Positions 24,561 through 32,853 of a stretch of DNA of 57,645 bases are shown here, in pieces. The stretch comes from Labilithrix sp. Its GTDB lineage: Bacteria > Myxococcota_A > Polyangia > Polyangiales > Polyangiaceae. Every line of letters begins with the position of its first letter. Position 1 is the first letter of the stretch. The notes below the pieces were generated by a model. It was given only the letters and a program-made list of their open reading frames with translations, did not search any database and was not told the origin of the DNA. The translations under genes were made by a program, and so were the position numbers. The DNA is taken from positions 1-57,645 of the forward strand of contig JAHBWC010000051.1 of assembly GCA_019637225.1 (NCBI GenBank). The letters are read 5' to 3'.

Positions 24561-26216
24561 ATGGCTCGAACGGTAACGGCTGCTCGCGGAACGACGCTCT
24601 CGTGCAAGGGATGGGTCCAGGAGGCCGCCCTCCGCATGCTCCACAACAACCTCGATCCCGAGGTCGCCGAGCGCCCCGAAGACCTCGTCGTCTACGGCGG
24701 GACCGGCAAGGCCGCGCGCTCGTGGGAGGCGTTCGACGTCATCTCCCGCGAGCTCAAGGACCTCGCGAGCGACGAGACCCTGCTCGTGCAGTCCGGCAAG
24801 GCGGTCGGCCGCTTCAAGACGCACCCCGACGCGCCGCGCGTGCTCATCGCGAACTCGAACCTCGTCGGCCACTGGGCCAACTGGGAACACTTCCGCGAGC
24901 TCGAGAAGAAGGGCCTCATCATGTACGGCCAGATGACCGCGGGCTCGTGGATCTACATCGGCACGCAGGGCATCCTCCAGGGCACGTACGAGACCTTCGT
25001 CGCCGCGCGGAGGGCCTACGTCGAGCGGACGAAGAAGCAGGGCCACCTCTGGGTCCTCACGGCGGGCCTCGGCGGCATGGGCGGCGCGCAGCCGCTCGCC
25101 GCCACGATGGCGGGCCTGTCGTGCATCGCCGTCGAGGTCGACCCGTCGCGCATCCAGAAGCGCCTCGACACGCGCTACGTCGACGAGCGCGCCGACGATC
25201 TCGACGCCGCGCTCGCGCGCCTCGAGCGGGCGAAGAAAGAAGACCGCCCCGTCAGCATCGGCCTGTGCGCGAACGCGGCCGACGTCTACCCGGAGCTCGT
25301 CAAGCGCGGCATCGTCCCCGATCTGGTCACCGAGCAGACCGCGGCGCACGATCCCCTCGTCGGCTACATCCCGCTCGGCTTCACGCTGGACGAGGCCGCC
25401 GATCTCCGCGCGGAGGATCCGGACGGCTACGTCGAGAGGGCGAAGGCGAGCATGGCCGAGGAGATCGAGGCGATGCTGGCGATGAAGAAGAAGGGCGCCG
25501 AGGTCTTCGACTACGGCAACAACATCCGCCAGTGCGCGAAGGAAGCCGGCGCCGAGCGCGCGTTCGACATCCCGGGCTTCGTCCCCGCGTACATCCGCCC
25601 GCTCTTCTGCGTCGGCAAGGGGCCGTTCCGCTGGGTCGCGCTCTCCGGCGATCCCGAGGACATCGCCGTCACCGATCAGGCGGTGCTCGACGCGGTGCCG
25701 GACGATCGCGATCTGCGGCGCTGGATCGAGCTCGCCAAGGAGCGCGTGAAGTTCCAGGGGTTGCCGTCGCGCATCTGCTGGCTCGGCTACGGCGATCGCG
25801 CGAAGGTCGGGCTCGCGTTCAACGAGCTCGTCCGGACCGGCAAGGTGAAGGCGCCGATCGTGATCGGGCGCGACCACCTCGACTGCGGCTCCGTCGCGTC
25901 GCCGAACCGCGAGACCGAAGCGATGAAGGACGGCTCCGACGCGATCGCCGACTTCGCGCTCCTGAACGCCCTCGTGAACACCGCGGCCGGCGCGAGCTGG
26001 GTCAGCTTCCACCACGGCGGCGGCGTCGGCATGGGGATGAGCCTCCACGCCGGCATGGTCGTCGTCGCGGACGGGACGCCCGAGGCCGCGCGGCGCCTCG
26101 AGCGCGTCCTCACGAGCGATCCCGGCATGGGCGTCGTCCGCCACGCCGACGCCGGCTACGAAGAGGCGATCGCCTGCGCCAAGGACAAGGGCGTCCACGT
26201 CCCGCACCTCGGCTGA
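24561..26216 (+). CDS. hutU: Urocanate hydratase
   Basis: A 551-residue urocanase that converts urocanate to imidazolone propionate with a tightly bound NAD in histidine breakdown. Characteristic runs are VVYGGTGKAARSWEAFD near 45, MYGQMTAGSWIYIGTQGI near 125, an NAD-binding GLGGMGGAQP, ICWLGYGDRAK with the catalytic Cys, and SWVSFHHGGGVGMGMS. The length is normal. The other hut genes (hutH, hutI, hutG) are absent from the window, so histidine catabolism is not clustered here. The start is ATG 24561. Confidence 0.97.
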   Translation: MARTVTAARGTTLSCKGWVQEAALRMLHNNLDPEVAERPEDLVVYGGTGKAARSWEAFDVISRELKDLASDETLLVQSGKAVGRFKTHPDAPRVLIANSNLVGHWANWEHFRELEKKGLIMYGQMTAGSWIYIGTQGILQGTYETFVAARRAYVERTKKQGHLWVLTAGLGGMGGAQPLAATMAGLSCIAVEVDPSRIQKRLDTRYVDERADDLDAALARLERAKKEDRPVSIGLCANAADVYPELVKRGIVPDLVTEQTAAHDPLVGYIPLGFTLDEAADLRAEDPDGYVERAKASMAEEIEAMLAMKKKGAEVFDYGNNIRQCAKEAGAERAFDIPGFVPAYIRPLFCVGKGPFRWVALSGDPEDIAVTDQAVLDAVPDDRDLRRWIELAKERVKFQGLPSRICWLGYGDRAKVGLAFNELVRTGKVKAPIVIGRDHLDCGSVASPNRETEAMKDGSDAIADFALLNALVNTAAGASWVSFHHGGGVGMGMSLHAGMVVVADGTPEAARRLERVLTSDPGMGVVRHADAGYEEAIACAKDKGVHVPHLG

Positions 26217-26269
26217 TCGCGAGCGCGCGGTTCGGGGGGCCGCTTCGCGGGGGGCGTCGCCGCAGCCCG

Positions 26270-26453
26270 CGAACGAGGAAGCTGAAGCAGCTCCTCGCGC
26301 GGCTGGCCGAACATCAGGTCGTCGAGCGAGATCGAGGTCGACGGCGTGAAGCTGCTCGCGCTCACGCTCGACGGCCTCGAGCGAGCGAAGCGCGCGGCCG
26401 GGAGGCCGAAAGACCTCGTGGATCTCGGCTACATCCGCGCGCTCAGAGGGTGA
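26270..26453 (+). pseudogene. Remnant of a nucleotidyltransferase-like protein
   Basis: Two short pieces in different frames look like the two ends of a small nucleotidyltransferase of the kind found in toxin-antitoxin or AbiE-like systems. The N-terminal piece (KLKQLLARLAEHQV) runs to about 26320. The C-terminal piece (LDGLERAKRAAGRPKDLVDL then IRALRG) ends at TGA 26451. The catalytic G-S motif and the centre are missing, so an internal deletion and frame change are inferred. The motif RAAGRPKDLVDL is the main support. Confidence 0.45.
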
Positions 26454-26470
26454 CCGTCGCCGACCCGGCC

Positions 26471-27979
26471 CTACTTCGACGTGGGCCAGCCACACTCGGT
26501 GGGCGCGTCGACGCACTTCATGTTCAGGGTCTTTTTGACCACGCCGTCTTCTTTGCAGGTGCACGAGGAGACCTCGCTCTCGTAGCCCTGGCACTCGGCG
26601 CTGTAGGTGTGGCCGTCACGACAGGTGCCGGCGGGCTGGGCGAGGCAACCCGTCGGCGGATCCTGCGGGGTCGCGCCTTCCTTGAGCGGACCCGTGAGGA
26701 CGAACGGGCACTGCTGCGTCGTGCTCTCGCCCTGTCCTCTTGGAAAGCCGCAGACGAACCCCGCTGCGGGGCACGCCGCTTTCACGGTCTTCGTCACGGC
26801 GCCGTCGACCATGCACTTGCAGGAGACGACCTTGCCGTCTCCCGGCTCGCACTCGGCGCGGTAGACGTGGTTGTCGCGACACGTGCCCGCCGTCTCGACG
26901 ATGCATTGCCCCGCCGGGTCCAGGTACCCGAGCGTGCCCGGGCAGACGAACTCGGTGTTCGGGTCGGTGCCGGCGTTCTCGCAGCTGCCGCCGCAGCTCG
27001 CCTGCCAGGGAGCGACGAGGTCGTCGTTCGTCAGCTTGTTCGTGTTCGGCAGGGTGAACGGCTCACCGGTCGTGCACGAGCAGCTCGCGCCGCTCGCGCC
27101 GCCGTTGCAGAGGACGCGAGGCTCTCGCAGCGTGGAGCACGTCCATCCGTTCGCGCTGTCGCTGCAGCTGAGGCCGAGATCACAGTCGAACGTCGGCTTC
27201 GGCGGACACGCGGGCGCGCCGCACTGCTGCGCCATGGCCGTGACCGCCGTATCGGGAGGTAGCCGCGCCCAGGTGCCGAGCGTGACGTCGCTCCCTTCGC
27301 AATGGCACTCGTACGGAGGGCCCTTGTCCGGAGCGGTCCCCTTGCAGACGACGCCCTTTTCCCCGACGTTCGGGACCTTGCAGTCGAGCCCCGGGAGGGT
27401 CTCGGCGCCGGTGGTCTTTCCGTCCTCGGACGGGGCGGCGAGCGCGAACCCGTGGCACTGGTTCAGATAGCAGTACGTCTCGGCGGCGGCCGTCGGTGCC
27501 CAGAGCGAGAAGTGCGTGGTCTTGCCGACGACCACGGTCGCGGTCGTTTCGTCCGCGCCGTACGGCGTCCACGCGCTGCCTCCCGTGCCGCGGAACAGCA
27601 TCAGCGCGCCCTTGCCATCGCCGCGCTTCTTCGACTCGTCCACCCGGACCGTGACCGTGACCGGCTTCAGGAACGTGACGTCGTCGGGCTGGAGCAGGTA
27701 GAGCCCACCGGCGATCTGCGTGTCGGCGGGCACCTTTCGCGCCGTCGGGTCGACCGCTTCGTTGATGATGATGGTCTTCGTCTCGGTGAGAGCGCCTTCG
27801 GGGATCTCGATGGTGACCCCGCCGCCCGTGACGGTTCCGCCGGCGGGGCCGACGTCCTGACGCGCGATCTCCCTCGTGACGAGGGGGTCCTCGTCCGAGC
27901 TGGAGCAGCTGATGCACGCGAGCATCACCAGGGCGCTGGCCGCGAGCGCGCGACCGATCCATCCACGTGCAGTCCCCAT
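26471..27979 (-). CDS. Cys-rich lipoprotein with ZU5-like domain
   Basis: A 502-residue protein from ATG 27979 with a GGAGAGA ribosome-binding site. The signal ends in a lipobox near Cys25 (ISCSSSDED). Residues about 40-165 contain GGTVTGGGVTIEIPEGAL and TKTIIINEAVDP, the pattern of ZU5-type beta domains. The remainder holds more than 20 Cys in modules of about 60 residues (CRDNHVYRAECEPGDGKVVS and CRDGHTYSAECQGYESEVSS are clearly duplicated). It is probably a disulfide-stabilised outer-surface protein. I can assign no enzymatic role. Confidence 0.78.
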   Translation of the reverse strand: MGTARGWIGRALAASALVMLACISCSSSDEDPLVTREIARQDVGPAGGTVTGGGVTIEIPEGALTETKTIIINEAVDPTARKVPADTQIAGGLYLLQPDDVTFLKPVTVTVRVDESKKRGDGKGALMLFRGTGGSAWTPYGADETTATVVVGKTTHFSLWAPTAAAETYCYLNQCHGFALAAPSEDGKTTGAETLPGLDCKVPNVGEKGVVCKGTAPDKGPPYECHCEGSDVTLGTWARLPPDTAVTAMAQQCGAPACPPKPTFDCDLGLSCSDSANGWTCSTLREPRVLCNGGASGASCSCTTGEPFTLPNTNKLTNDDLVAPWQASCGGSCENAGTDPNTEFVCPGTLGYLDPAGQCIVETAGTCRDNHVYRAECEPGDGKVVSCKCMVDGAVTKTVKAACPAAGFVCGFPRGQGESTTQQCPFVLTGPLKEGATPQDPPTGCLAQPAGTCRDGHTYSAECQGYESEVSSCTCKEDGVVKKTLNMKCVDAPTECGWPTSK

Positions 27980-28077
27980 GGTCTCTCTCCGTAAAAGAGG
28001 GTGACCTTAGATAGTATGGGGGTCTTCGCCGAAATGCACTCTCGGCTTCTTCGCGTTCGCGCGCGCGGAGCCAGGCC

Positions 28078-29067
28078 TCAGGGCTTCGGGTGGGCCTCGA
28101 GGAACGCGTAGAAGCTCTCGGCCCACGTCGCGCCGAACGACGGAATGTGCTTTCCGCCGGCGATCGTCCAGAGCTCGGCGGCGCCCGTGGTGCAGGCGTG
28201 GCGCTCTACGACCGTCTCCGAGCCCGCGACGCCGGTGTCGAGATCGAGCGTGTCGCCGGTCGCCGTGAGCGCGTCGTTGCAGCCGTTCTTCGACGCCCAG
28301 GTCGCCACGGTGGTCTTCGCGGAAGGGTAGGGCGGCGCCCCGGTGACGAGCGAGCCGCCGGCGTAGAGGACGGTCTCGTCGGCGTCGCCGTGGACCTGGA
28401 GGACGGCGACGGGCTCGCTCGCCTTGCACTTGGTGGGATCGGCGAAGGCGGCGCCCGCGAGGCTCACGATGCCGGCGATCTCGGAGGAGAGCTCGCAGGC
28501 GAGCCGGTGGGCCATGAACCCGCCGTTCGAGTGGCCGACGATGTGGACGCGCTTCGCGTCGACGTTGAAGCGGCCCTTCATGTCCGCGATGACGGCCTTG
28601 AGGTACGCGACGTCGTCGACGCCCTTCTGGGCGAAGTCGCAGCACGCGTCGCTCGCGTTCCAGAACTGGTTGTTGACCGCGTCCTTCGTGCCCTCGGGGA
28701 GGGCCACGAGGAACGTCTTCTTCTCCGCGAGCGCGCTCAGCTTGAAGTAAGCGTCCTGGAAGCCGGCGTTGCCCGAGTAGCCGTGGAGGAGGACGACGAG
28801 GGGCGTCGGGACCGCCGCGTCGTACTTCGACGGCGTCGTGACCGCGTACGGGCGCTCGGTGAAGAGCGACGCCGGCGCGTCGCCGCCGCCGTCTACGCCG
28901 CCACCGGCGTCGTCTCCGGGCGTGACGCCGGCGTCGTCGCCGCCGGGGCCGGAGGGGCCGGCCTGGCCGGCGTCGTCGTCGCCGCAGGCTGCGAGCGCGC
29001 CGAAGCCGATCGCGACGACGGAGAGGAGGAGAGCGGGGTGTCGAGCCGAGCGTGAGGAGCGAAGCAC
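28078..29067 (-). CDS. Secreted esterase of the PHB depolymerase/feruloyl esterase type
   Basis: A 329-residue alpha/beta hydrolase from GTG 29067. The signal ends in FGALAAC, a lipobox, followed by a Gly/Asp-rich linker. The oxyanion strand is LLHGYSGNAG, the nucleophile elbow is GHSNGG, HGDADETV supplies the acid and GGKHIPS the His. This is the pattern of LpqC/PHB-depolymerase-like esterases that cleave polymeric or phenolic esters. The substrate is not predictable. The gene follows the ZU5 lipoprotein gene on the same strand after a 98-bp gap, so it may have its own promoter. Confidence 0.88.
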   Translation of the reverse strand: MLRSSRSARHPALLLSVVAIGFGALAACGDDDAGQAGPSGPGGDDAGVTPGDDAGGGVDGGGDAPASLFTERPYAVTTPSKYDAAVPTPLVVLLHGYSGNAGFQDAYFKLSALAEKKTFLVALPEGTKDAVNNQFWNASDACCDFAQKGVDDVAYLKAVIADMKGRFNVDAKRVHIVGHSNGGFMAHRLACELSSEIAGIVSLAGAAFADPTKCKASEPVAVLQVHGDADETVLYAGGSLVTGAPPYPSAKTTVATWASKNGCNDALTATGDTLDLDTGVAGSETVVERHACTTGAAELWTIAGGKHIPSFGATWAESFYAFLEAHPKP

Positions 29068-29176
29068 GGCCGAACATTAGCCGCAGAGGCTGGCGGTCGC
29101 CAGGTGTCGGCCCCCGGCGCGCCAACGTGGGCGCGGCCCGCGGCGACCGACGACGCGCAGGGCGCCCTGCGCGTTG

Positions 29177-29530
29177 TCACGCCGGCGCGTCGGGGAACGA
29201 CGAGACGCCCACGCGCCGCCCGTCGGGATCGCGGAAGTAGAGCGTGTACGCCGTGCGCGCCTCGATCGCGACGCCGGCCGCGGCCAGGCGCGCGAGCGTC
29301 GCCGCGTGCGCGTCGGGCGCGATCGCGAAGCAGACCAGCTCCTTCGACGCGGGGGCGATCGCCGGCTCGGCGTCCTCGCGGCGCTCGAGCATGACGAGGC
29401 TCCCGCCGGCGTCGAGCCACACGCTGCGATCGTCGTCGCGACGGAGCACCGCGAGCCCGATCGCCTCCGTGTAGAAGCGCTCGAGCTTCGCGAGGTCGGA
29501 CGTGCGAAAGGCGAGGTGATGGATGCGCAC
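29177..29530 (-). CDS. Glyoxalase/VOC-family protein
   Basis: A 117-residue protein with two beta-alpha-beta-beta-beta modules. It starts IHHLAFRTSDLAKLERFYTE (His3 or His4 could be the first metal ligand) and ends TLYFRDPDGRRVGVSSFP. Glu-type ligands lie in LVMLERRED and YTLYF. Members include glyoxalase I, fosfomycin resistance enzymes and dioxygenases, and none can be singled out. GTG 29530 was chosen because the frame's earlier starts lie in the oppositely oriented DHH gene region. Confidence 0.85.
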   Translation of the reverse strand: MRIHHLAFRTSDLAKLERFYTEAIGLAVLRRDDDRSVWLDAGGSLVMLERREDAEPAIAPASKELVCFAIAPDAHAATLARLAAAGVAIEARTAYTLYFRDPDGRRVGVSSFPDAPA

Positions 29531-29606
29531 GGCCCGAGCATACCGGACGAGCGCGGCGCCCCGCGGCGTCGACCGGCGGCCGGGCGCCGTGCTAAAGCCC
29601 GACGTC

Positions 29607-30587
29607 ATGCGCAACGTCGTCGTCGCGACCCACGGGCACTGCTTCGACGGGCTCTGCTCGGCCGTGATGTTCACGCGCCTTCTCAGGCACCTGCATCGCG
29701 GTGAGGAGCTCGCGTTCACCTACAAGGGGATGGGCTACGGGCCGGGGCAGAACGGCGTCGATCCGGCGATCCTCACCGGCGACGACAACGCGATCCTCGA
29801 TTTTCGCTTCTCGGTCGCGCCGAAGCTGACCTGGTACTTCGACCACCACGTGAGCGCCTTCGTGACGCCGGCCGATCGCCAGGCCTACGCGCTGGGCGCG
29901 CGCGAGGAGGCGCCCGGCGGCCGTCAGATGTTCCACGACGGCGGCTACGGCTCGTGCACGAAGCTCATCGCCGACGTCGGGCGGCAGCGCTTCGGGCTCG
30001 ACACGACCGAGTCCGAGGAGCTCGTGCGCTGGGCGGACATGATCGACTCGGCCGCGTTCCCGAGCGCCGAGATGGCCGTCTCGAAGATCGAGCCGGTGCT
30101 TCACCTGATGACCGTGGTGGAGCACAAGGGCAACGACGCCTTCCTCGCGTCGATGGTGCCGCGCCTGCTCACCGAGCCGCTCGAGGTGGTGGCGAAGAGC
30201 AAGGACGTCGAGGACACCTTCGCGCCGATCGCCGCGCAGCAGCGAGGGTTCATCGACCTCGTGAAGCGTCAGGCGGAGGTCAAGGACACGGTGGTACTGG
30301 TCGATCTCAGCGACGTCATCGTCGACGTCGCCGCGAAGTTCGTCACGTACGCGCTGTGGCCGGAGAGCGCCTACTCGGTGATGCTCAGCCGGTCGTCGTC
30401 GAAGTGCAAGCTCTCGATCGGCTACAACCCCTGGGCGCCGATCGCGCGAAAACACAACATCGCCGCGATCTGCGAGCGCCACGGCGGCGGAGGCCACCCC
30501 GTCGTCGGCGCGATCTCGCTGCCCGCGGGCGACGTCGAGCGCGCGAAGAAGCTGGCGCGCGAGATCGCCGAAGAGCTCGCGACCTGA
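29607..30587 (+). CDS. DHH-family phosphoesterase-like protein
   Basis: A 326-residue protein from ATG 29607. VVVATHGHCFDGLCSA at the start resembles the first metal-binding motif, FDHHVS is the DHH motif, WADMIDSA another ligand segment, and ERHGGGGHPVVGA is the GGGH motif of the DHHA1 domain. The family includes nanoRNases, cyclic-dinucleotide phosphodiesterases and exopolyphosphatases. The first motif has HGHCFDG instead of the usual DGD, so the substrate may differ. The next gene starts 57 bp downstream. Confidence 0.85.
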   Translation: MRNVVVATHGHCFDGLCSAVMFTRLLRHLHRGEELAFTYKGMGYGPGQNGVDPAILTGDDNAILDFRFSVAPKLTWYFDHHVSAFVTPADRQAYALGAREEAPGGRQMFHDGGYGSCTKLIADVGRQRFGLDTTESEELVRWADMIDSAAFPSAEMAVSKIEPVLHLMTVVEHKGNDAFLASMVPRLLTEPLEVVAKSKDVEDTFAPIAAQQRGFIDLVKRQAEVKDTVVLVDLSDVIVDVAAKFVTYALWPESAYSVMLSRSSSKCKLSIGYNPWAPIARKHNIAAICERHGGGGHPVVGAISLPAGDVERAKKLAREIAEELAT

Positions 30588-30596
30588 GCGACGCGC

Positions 30597-30672
30597 GGGT
30601 GAGGGGATGATCGTCCTCGGCCATCGCGGCGGGCGGGTGAGGGGATGATCGTCCTCGGCCATCGCGGCGGGC
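30597..30672 (+). repeat. 38-bp exact tandem duplication carrying a ribosome-binding site and start codon
   Basis: The sequence from GGGTGAGGGGATGATCGTCC onward at 30597-30634 is repeated exactly at 30635-30672. Each copy holds GAGGGG, ATG and the first nine codons of the glycerophosphodiesterase gene. Confidence 0.95.
30607..30648 (+). promoter_or_regulatory. 13-codon leader cistron coupled to the glycerophosphodiesterase gene
   Basis: The first copy of the duplicated start (ATG 30607) reads MIVLGHRGGRVRG and stops at TGA 30646-30648, which overlaps ATG 30645 of the full gene as ATGA. Translation of the leader would bring ribosomes directly onto the real start. It is a by-product of the duplication; any regulatory role is inference. 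Confidence 0.45.
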
Positions 30673-31355
30673 GCGGCGAGGGGTGGCCCGCGGAGAACTC
30701 GCTCGACGCGTTCCAGCGCGCGCTCGACGAAGGGGCCGACGGCGTCGAGCTCGACGTGCGGCTCTGCGCGACCGGCGAGCCGGTCGTCGTCCACGATCGG
30801 TCGCTCGCGCGCGCGACGGGCGGCGCCGACGCGCGGCTCGTGCACGCGGTCGGGCGCCGGGACCTCCCGAAGCTCGCGGGCGGCGCCGAGGTCGCGGATC
30901 TCGACGCCGCGCTCGATCTCCTTCGCGGCCGGATCGTCAACGTCGAGGTGAAGGCCGACGTCCCGGCGCGGCTGCCGCTCGTCCGGGCCGTCGCGCGCGC
31001 AATCGCCCGTGCGCGGGCCGTCGACGTCGTCGTCTCCTCGTTCGATCCGGCGATCGTCCTGGCGTTTGCCGTCGTCGCGCCGCGCGTGCCGCGCGCGATG
31101 CTGGTCGGGCCGCGGACGCCGCGCCTCGCGGTGGCGCTCCCGCTCGCGATCCGTCGCGCGATCGTCGCGGCGCACCTCGACGACGCGACGATCGTGTCGC
31201 CGCGCGTGGCGCGCCTCCGCCGCGCGGGCCTGCGCGTGGTCGGCTGGACCGTCAACGATCCGGCACGAGCCCGCGCGCTCGCGGCGATGGGCGTCGAGTG
31301 GCTCATCACCGACGATCCGCGCGGGATCCTCGCCGCGGCCACGCCCGCCACGTGA
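30645..31355 (+). CDS. Glycerophosphodiester phosphodiesterase
   Basis: A 236-residue GDPD-family TIM barrel. Catalytic motifs are LGHRGG (His and Arg), ENSLDAFQRALDEGADGVELDV (Glu metal ligands) and VVVHD near 50, with the usual NVEVKAD and VVGWTVND strands later. It hydrolyses deacylated phospholipid headgroups to glycerol-3-phosphate and an alcohol. There is no signal peptide, so it is probably cytoplasmic. The start is duplicated, and ATG 30645 is the copy that opens the full frame. Confidence 0.93.
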   Translation: MIVLGHRGGRGEGWPAENSLDAFQRALDEGADGVELDVRLCATGEPVVVHDRSLARATGGADARLVHAVGRRDLPKLAGGAEVADLDAALDLLRGRIVNVEVKADVPARLPLVRAVARAIARARAVDVVVSSFDPAIVLAFAVVAPRVPRAMLVGPRTPRLAVALPLAIRRAIVAAHLDDATIVSPRVARLRRAGLRVVGWTVNDPARARALAAMGVEWLITDDPRGILAAATPAT

Positions 31356-31421
31356 CCTCGGGGGCGGCGCGCGTCGGGTGACCTGGCGATCGTCGCGCGT
31401 CACCGCGACGCGCGGAGCCCG

Positions 31422-32345
31422 TCACTCGTCGCAGGTGACGCGCTGGATCTCGACGCCCGGCGGGATCGGCTGCGTGAAGGTGCCCTCGGGCAGCGGCGGG
31501 TTCCAGGTGACGCTCTCGTAGCGGAAGAGGACGTCCTCGTCCTTGCCGGGCACCTCGACGTGGATCCGTCGAGGGAGCTCGGCGGTGCAGGTCGGACCGC
31601 TCGTCGGGACGGGCGGATCGATCATGTCGGGATCGATCCTCGGCGTGGCCATCGGCGCCGGCCGATGGTCGGAGAGCTCCGCGTGGTAGAGCACGATGCC
31701 CTGCTGCTTCACCTCGACGTCGAGGACGCGGAGCCGCTGCTTGTCCCACGGCAGCGCGAAGTCGGCCGGATGCGGCGCGACCTTGACGCGCTGCTCGGCG
31801 CCGTTCGTCCCCTTGATGGTGACGACGTAGTAGCCGCCGCTGTCCCACACGATCGAGGCGTCGTCCGGCGCGTGCTTGAGGACCGGCGCCTCGCCGCGGA
31901 GGATCGAGACGAGCACGTGACCGGGCATCGGGACCGTCGTGAGCCGCGCGATGTTGCAGGAGCTCGCCGGGCCGAAGAAGAAGCGCTTCTCCCGGAGGTC
32001 GTAGAGCGAGAACTTGTCGCCGTCGCTCGCCAGCGTCGCGAGCGTCACGCCGAAGGGGCTGACGACGTCCATCCGGAGGCGCGCCGGCCAGACGGCGAAC
32101 GCGAGCAGATCGCCGCGGACGCGGCCGCCCTTGCCGAAGTGGTCGATCTTCGCGTTCGCGTGGATGCCGATCCCGCAGTCCTGGGTGGCGTGGACGCGGT
32201 CGACCGCGGCGCGCGCCGTGGGGACCTTCGACGCCGGCGGGGGCGTCCCGCAGCCCGTGAGGGCCGTGAGCGCGGCGGCGAAGAGCGCTGTACCGAGCTT
32301 CACGCTCGCTGAGGGAGGACCCGAAAGCGCCCGATCGAGCAGCAT
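31422..32345 (-). CDS. LolA/LolB-like lipoprotein
   Basis: A 307-residue protein from ATG 32345. The signal ends in the lipobox LTGC (Cys32). The core (RVRGDLLAFAVWPARLRMDV, VTLATLASDGDKFSLYDL, KRFFFGPASSCN) follows the LolA/LolB/DUF4292 pattern of a half-barrel that carries lipoprotein acyl chains, suggesting outer-membrane lipoprotein handling. The C-terminal 70 residues are extra and Pro-rich. The gene is divergent from the sigma-54-type promoter region. Confidence 0.75.
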   Translation of the reverse strand: MLLDRALSGPPSASVKLGTALFAAALTALTGCGTPPPASKVPTARAAVDRVHATQDCGIGIHANAKIDHFGKGGRVRGDLLAFAVWPARLRMDVVSPFGVTLATLASDGDKFSLYDLREKRFFFGPASSCNIARLTTVPMPGHVLVSILRGEAPVLKHAPDDASIVWDSGGYYVVTIKGTNGAEQRVKVAPHPADFALPWDKQRLRVLDVEVKQQGIVLYHAELSDHRPAPMATPRIDPDMIDPPVPTSGPTCTAELPRRIHVEVPGKDEDVLFRYESVTWNPPLPEGTFTQPIPPGVEIQRVTCDE

Positions 32346-32464
32346 GCCTGCTCCCTAACACGATCGGCGCGCGGAGGATTCCAGAGGGAAACGCTCCCTC
32401 GTGTGCCCCGAGGACCGCAGCGCCACGACGCCCCGCGGAGGAGGGTGATGCCTCCTGCCCTCGA

Positions 32465-32485
32465 AGTGTCCGAGATTCGGACACT
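32465..32485. promoter_or_regulatory. Upstream palindrome 1 (AGTGTC half-sites)
   Basis: The perfect 21-bp inverted repeat AGTGTCCGA-GAT-TCGGACACT lies 71 bp upstream of the sigma-54-type promoter, a normal position for the binding site of an enhancer-binding activator. Confidence 0.7.
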
Positions 32486-32497
32486 CCGGAGGCCGTG

Positions 32498-32519
32498 AGT
32501 GTCAACACTTCGTGACACT
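32498..32519. promoter_or_regulatory. Upstream palindrome 2 (AGTGTC half-sites)
   Basis: AGTGTCA, 8 bases, TGACACT: the same AGTGTC/GACACT half-sites as palindrome 1, with centres 33-34 bp apart (about three helical turns). This fits cooperative binding of one dimeric regulator to both sites. Confidence 0.7.
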
Positions 32520-32555
32520 TTCGGCGCCCGGCGCTCGGGAATCCTCGCCTTTGGT

Positions 32556-32571
32556 TGGCAGGGGAGTTGCT
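32556..32571 (+). promoter_or_regulatory. Sigma-54-type (-24/-12) promoter
   Basis: TGGCAGGGGAGTTGCT matches the consensus TGGCACGRNNNTTGCW at all but one defined position. The GG and GC pairs are separated by exactly 10 bp. Transcription would start near 32582, about 29 bp before the ATG of the repetitive peptide gene. Confidence 0.7.
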
Positions 32572-32610
32572 CAGGCGGCGGCCGAGCGGGTTTTACGAGG
32601 GAGGTCTCCG

Positions 32611-32808
32611 ATGACGTCTGCCGATTCGAACGCAACGCAGGGCGGTGGGATGTTCGCCACGCAAGGCGGTGGGATGTTCGCCACGCAGGGCGGCGGGATG
32701 TTCCTCGGGAGCGCCACGCGAGGCGGCGGGACGTTCGCGACGCAAGGCGGCGGGATGTTCGCGACGCGTGGCGGCGGCGCCCTCGACCGCGCCTCGCGCC
32801 CGGCCTGA
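32611..32808 (+). CDS. Small repetitive GGGMF peptide under a sigma-54-type promoter
   Basis: A 65-residue protein. After a nine-residue leader (MTSADSNAT) come six units of about eight residues: TQGGGMFA three times (the third followed by LGSA), TRGGGTFA, TQGGGMFA and TRGGGA, then a short basic tail. The DNA copies differ mostly at third codon positions (CAG/CAA, GGT/GGC, GCC/GCG), which points to selection on the peptide. A GGGAGG ribosome-binding site lies 8-10 bases before ATG 32611. There is no signal peptide and no Cys. It could be a modified peptide, a structural repeat or a spore-related protein. I know no family. Confidence 0.65.
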   Translation: MTSADSNATQGGGMFATQGGGMFATQGGGMFLGSATRGGGTFATQGGGMFATRGGGALDRASRPA

Positions 32809-32853
32809 CGCCGGCGGAATCGCGCGCACCCGGCCTGACGCCGGCGGAATCGC
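32799..32853 (+). repeat. 25-bp direct repeat with 30-bp period across a stop codon
   Basis: CCCGGCCTGACGCCGGCGGA plus five further bases occurs at 32799 and 32829. The first copy contains the TGA (32806-32808) that ends the GGGMF peptide gene, and the second repeats the TGA downstream. Each copy also carries an internal GCC(G)-rich hairpin. Confidence 0.8.
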
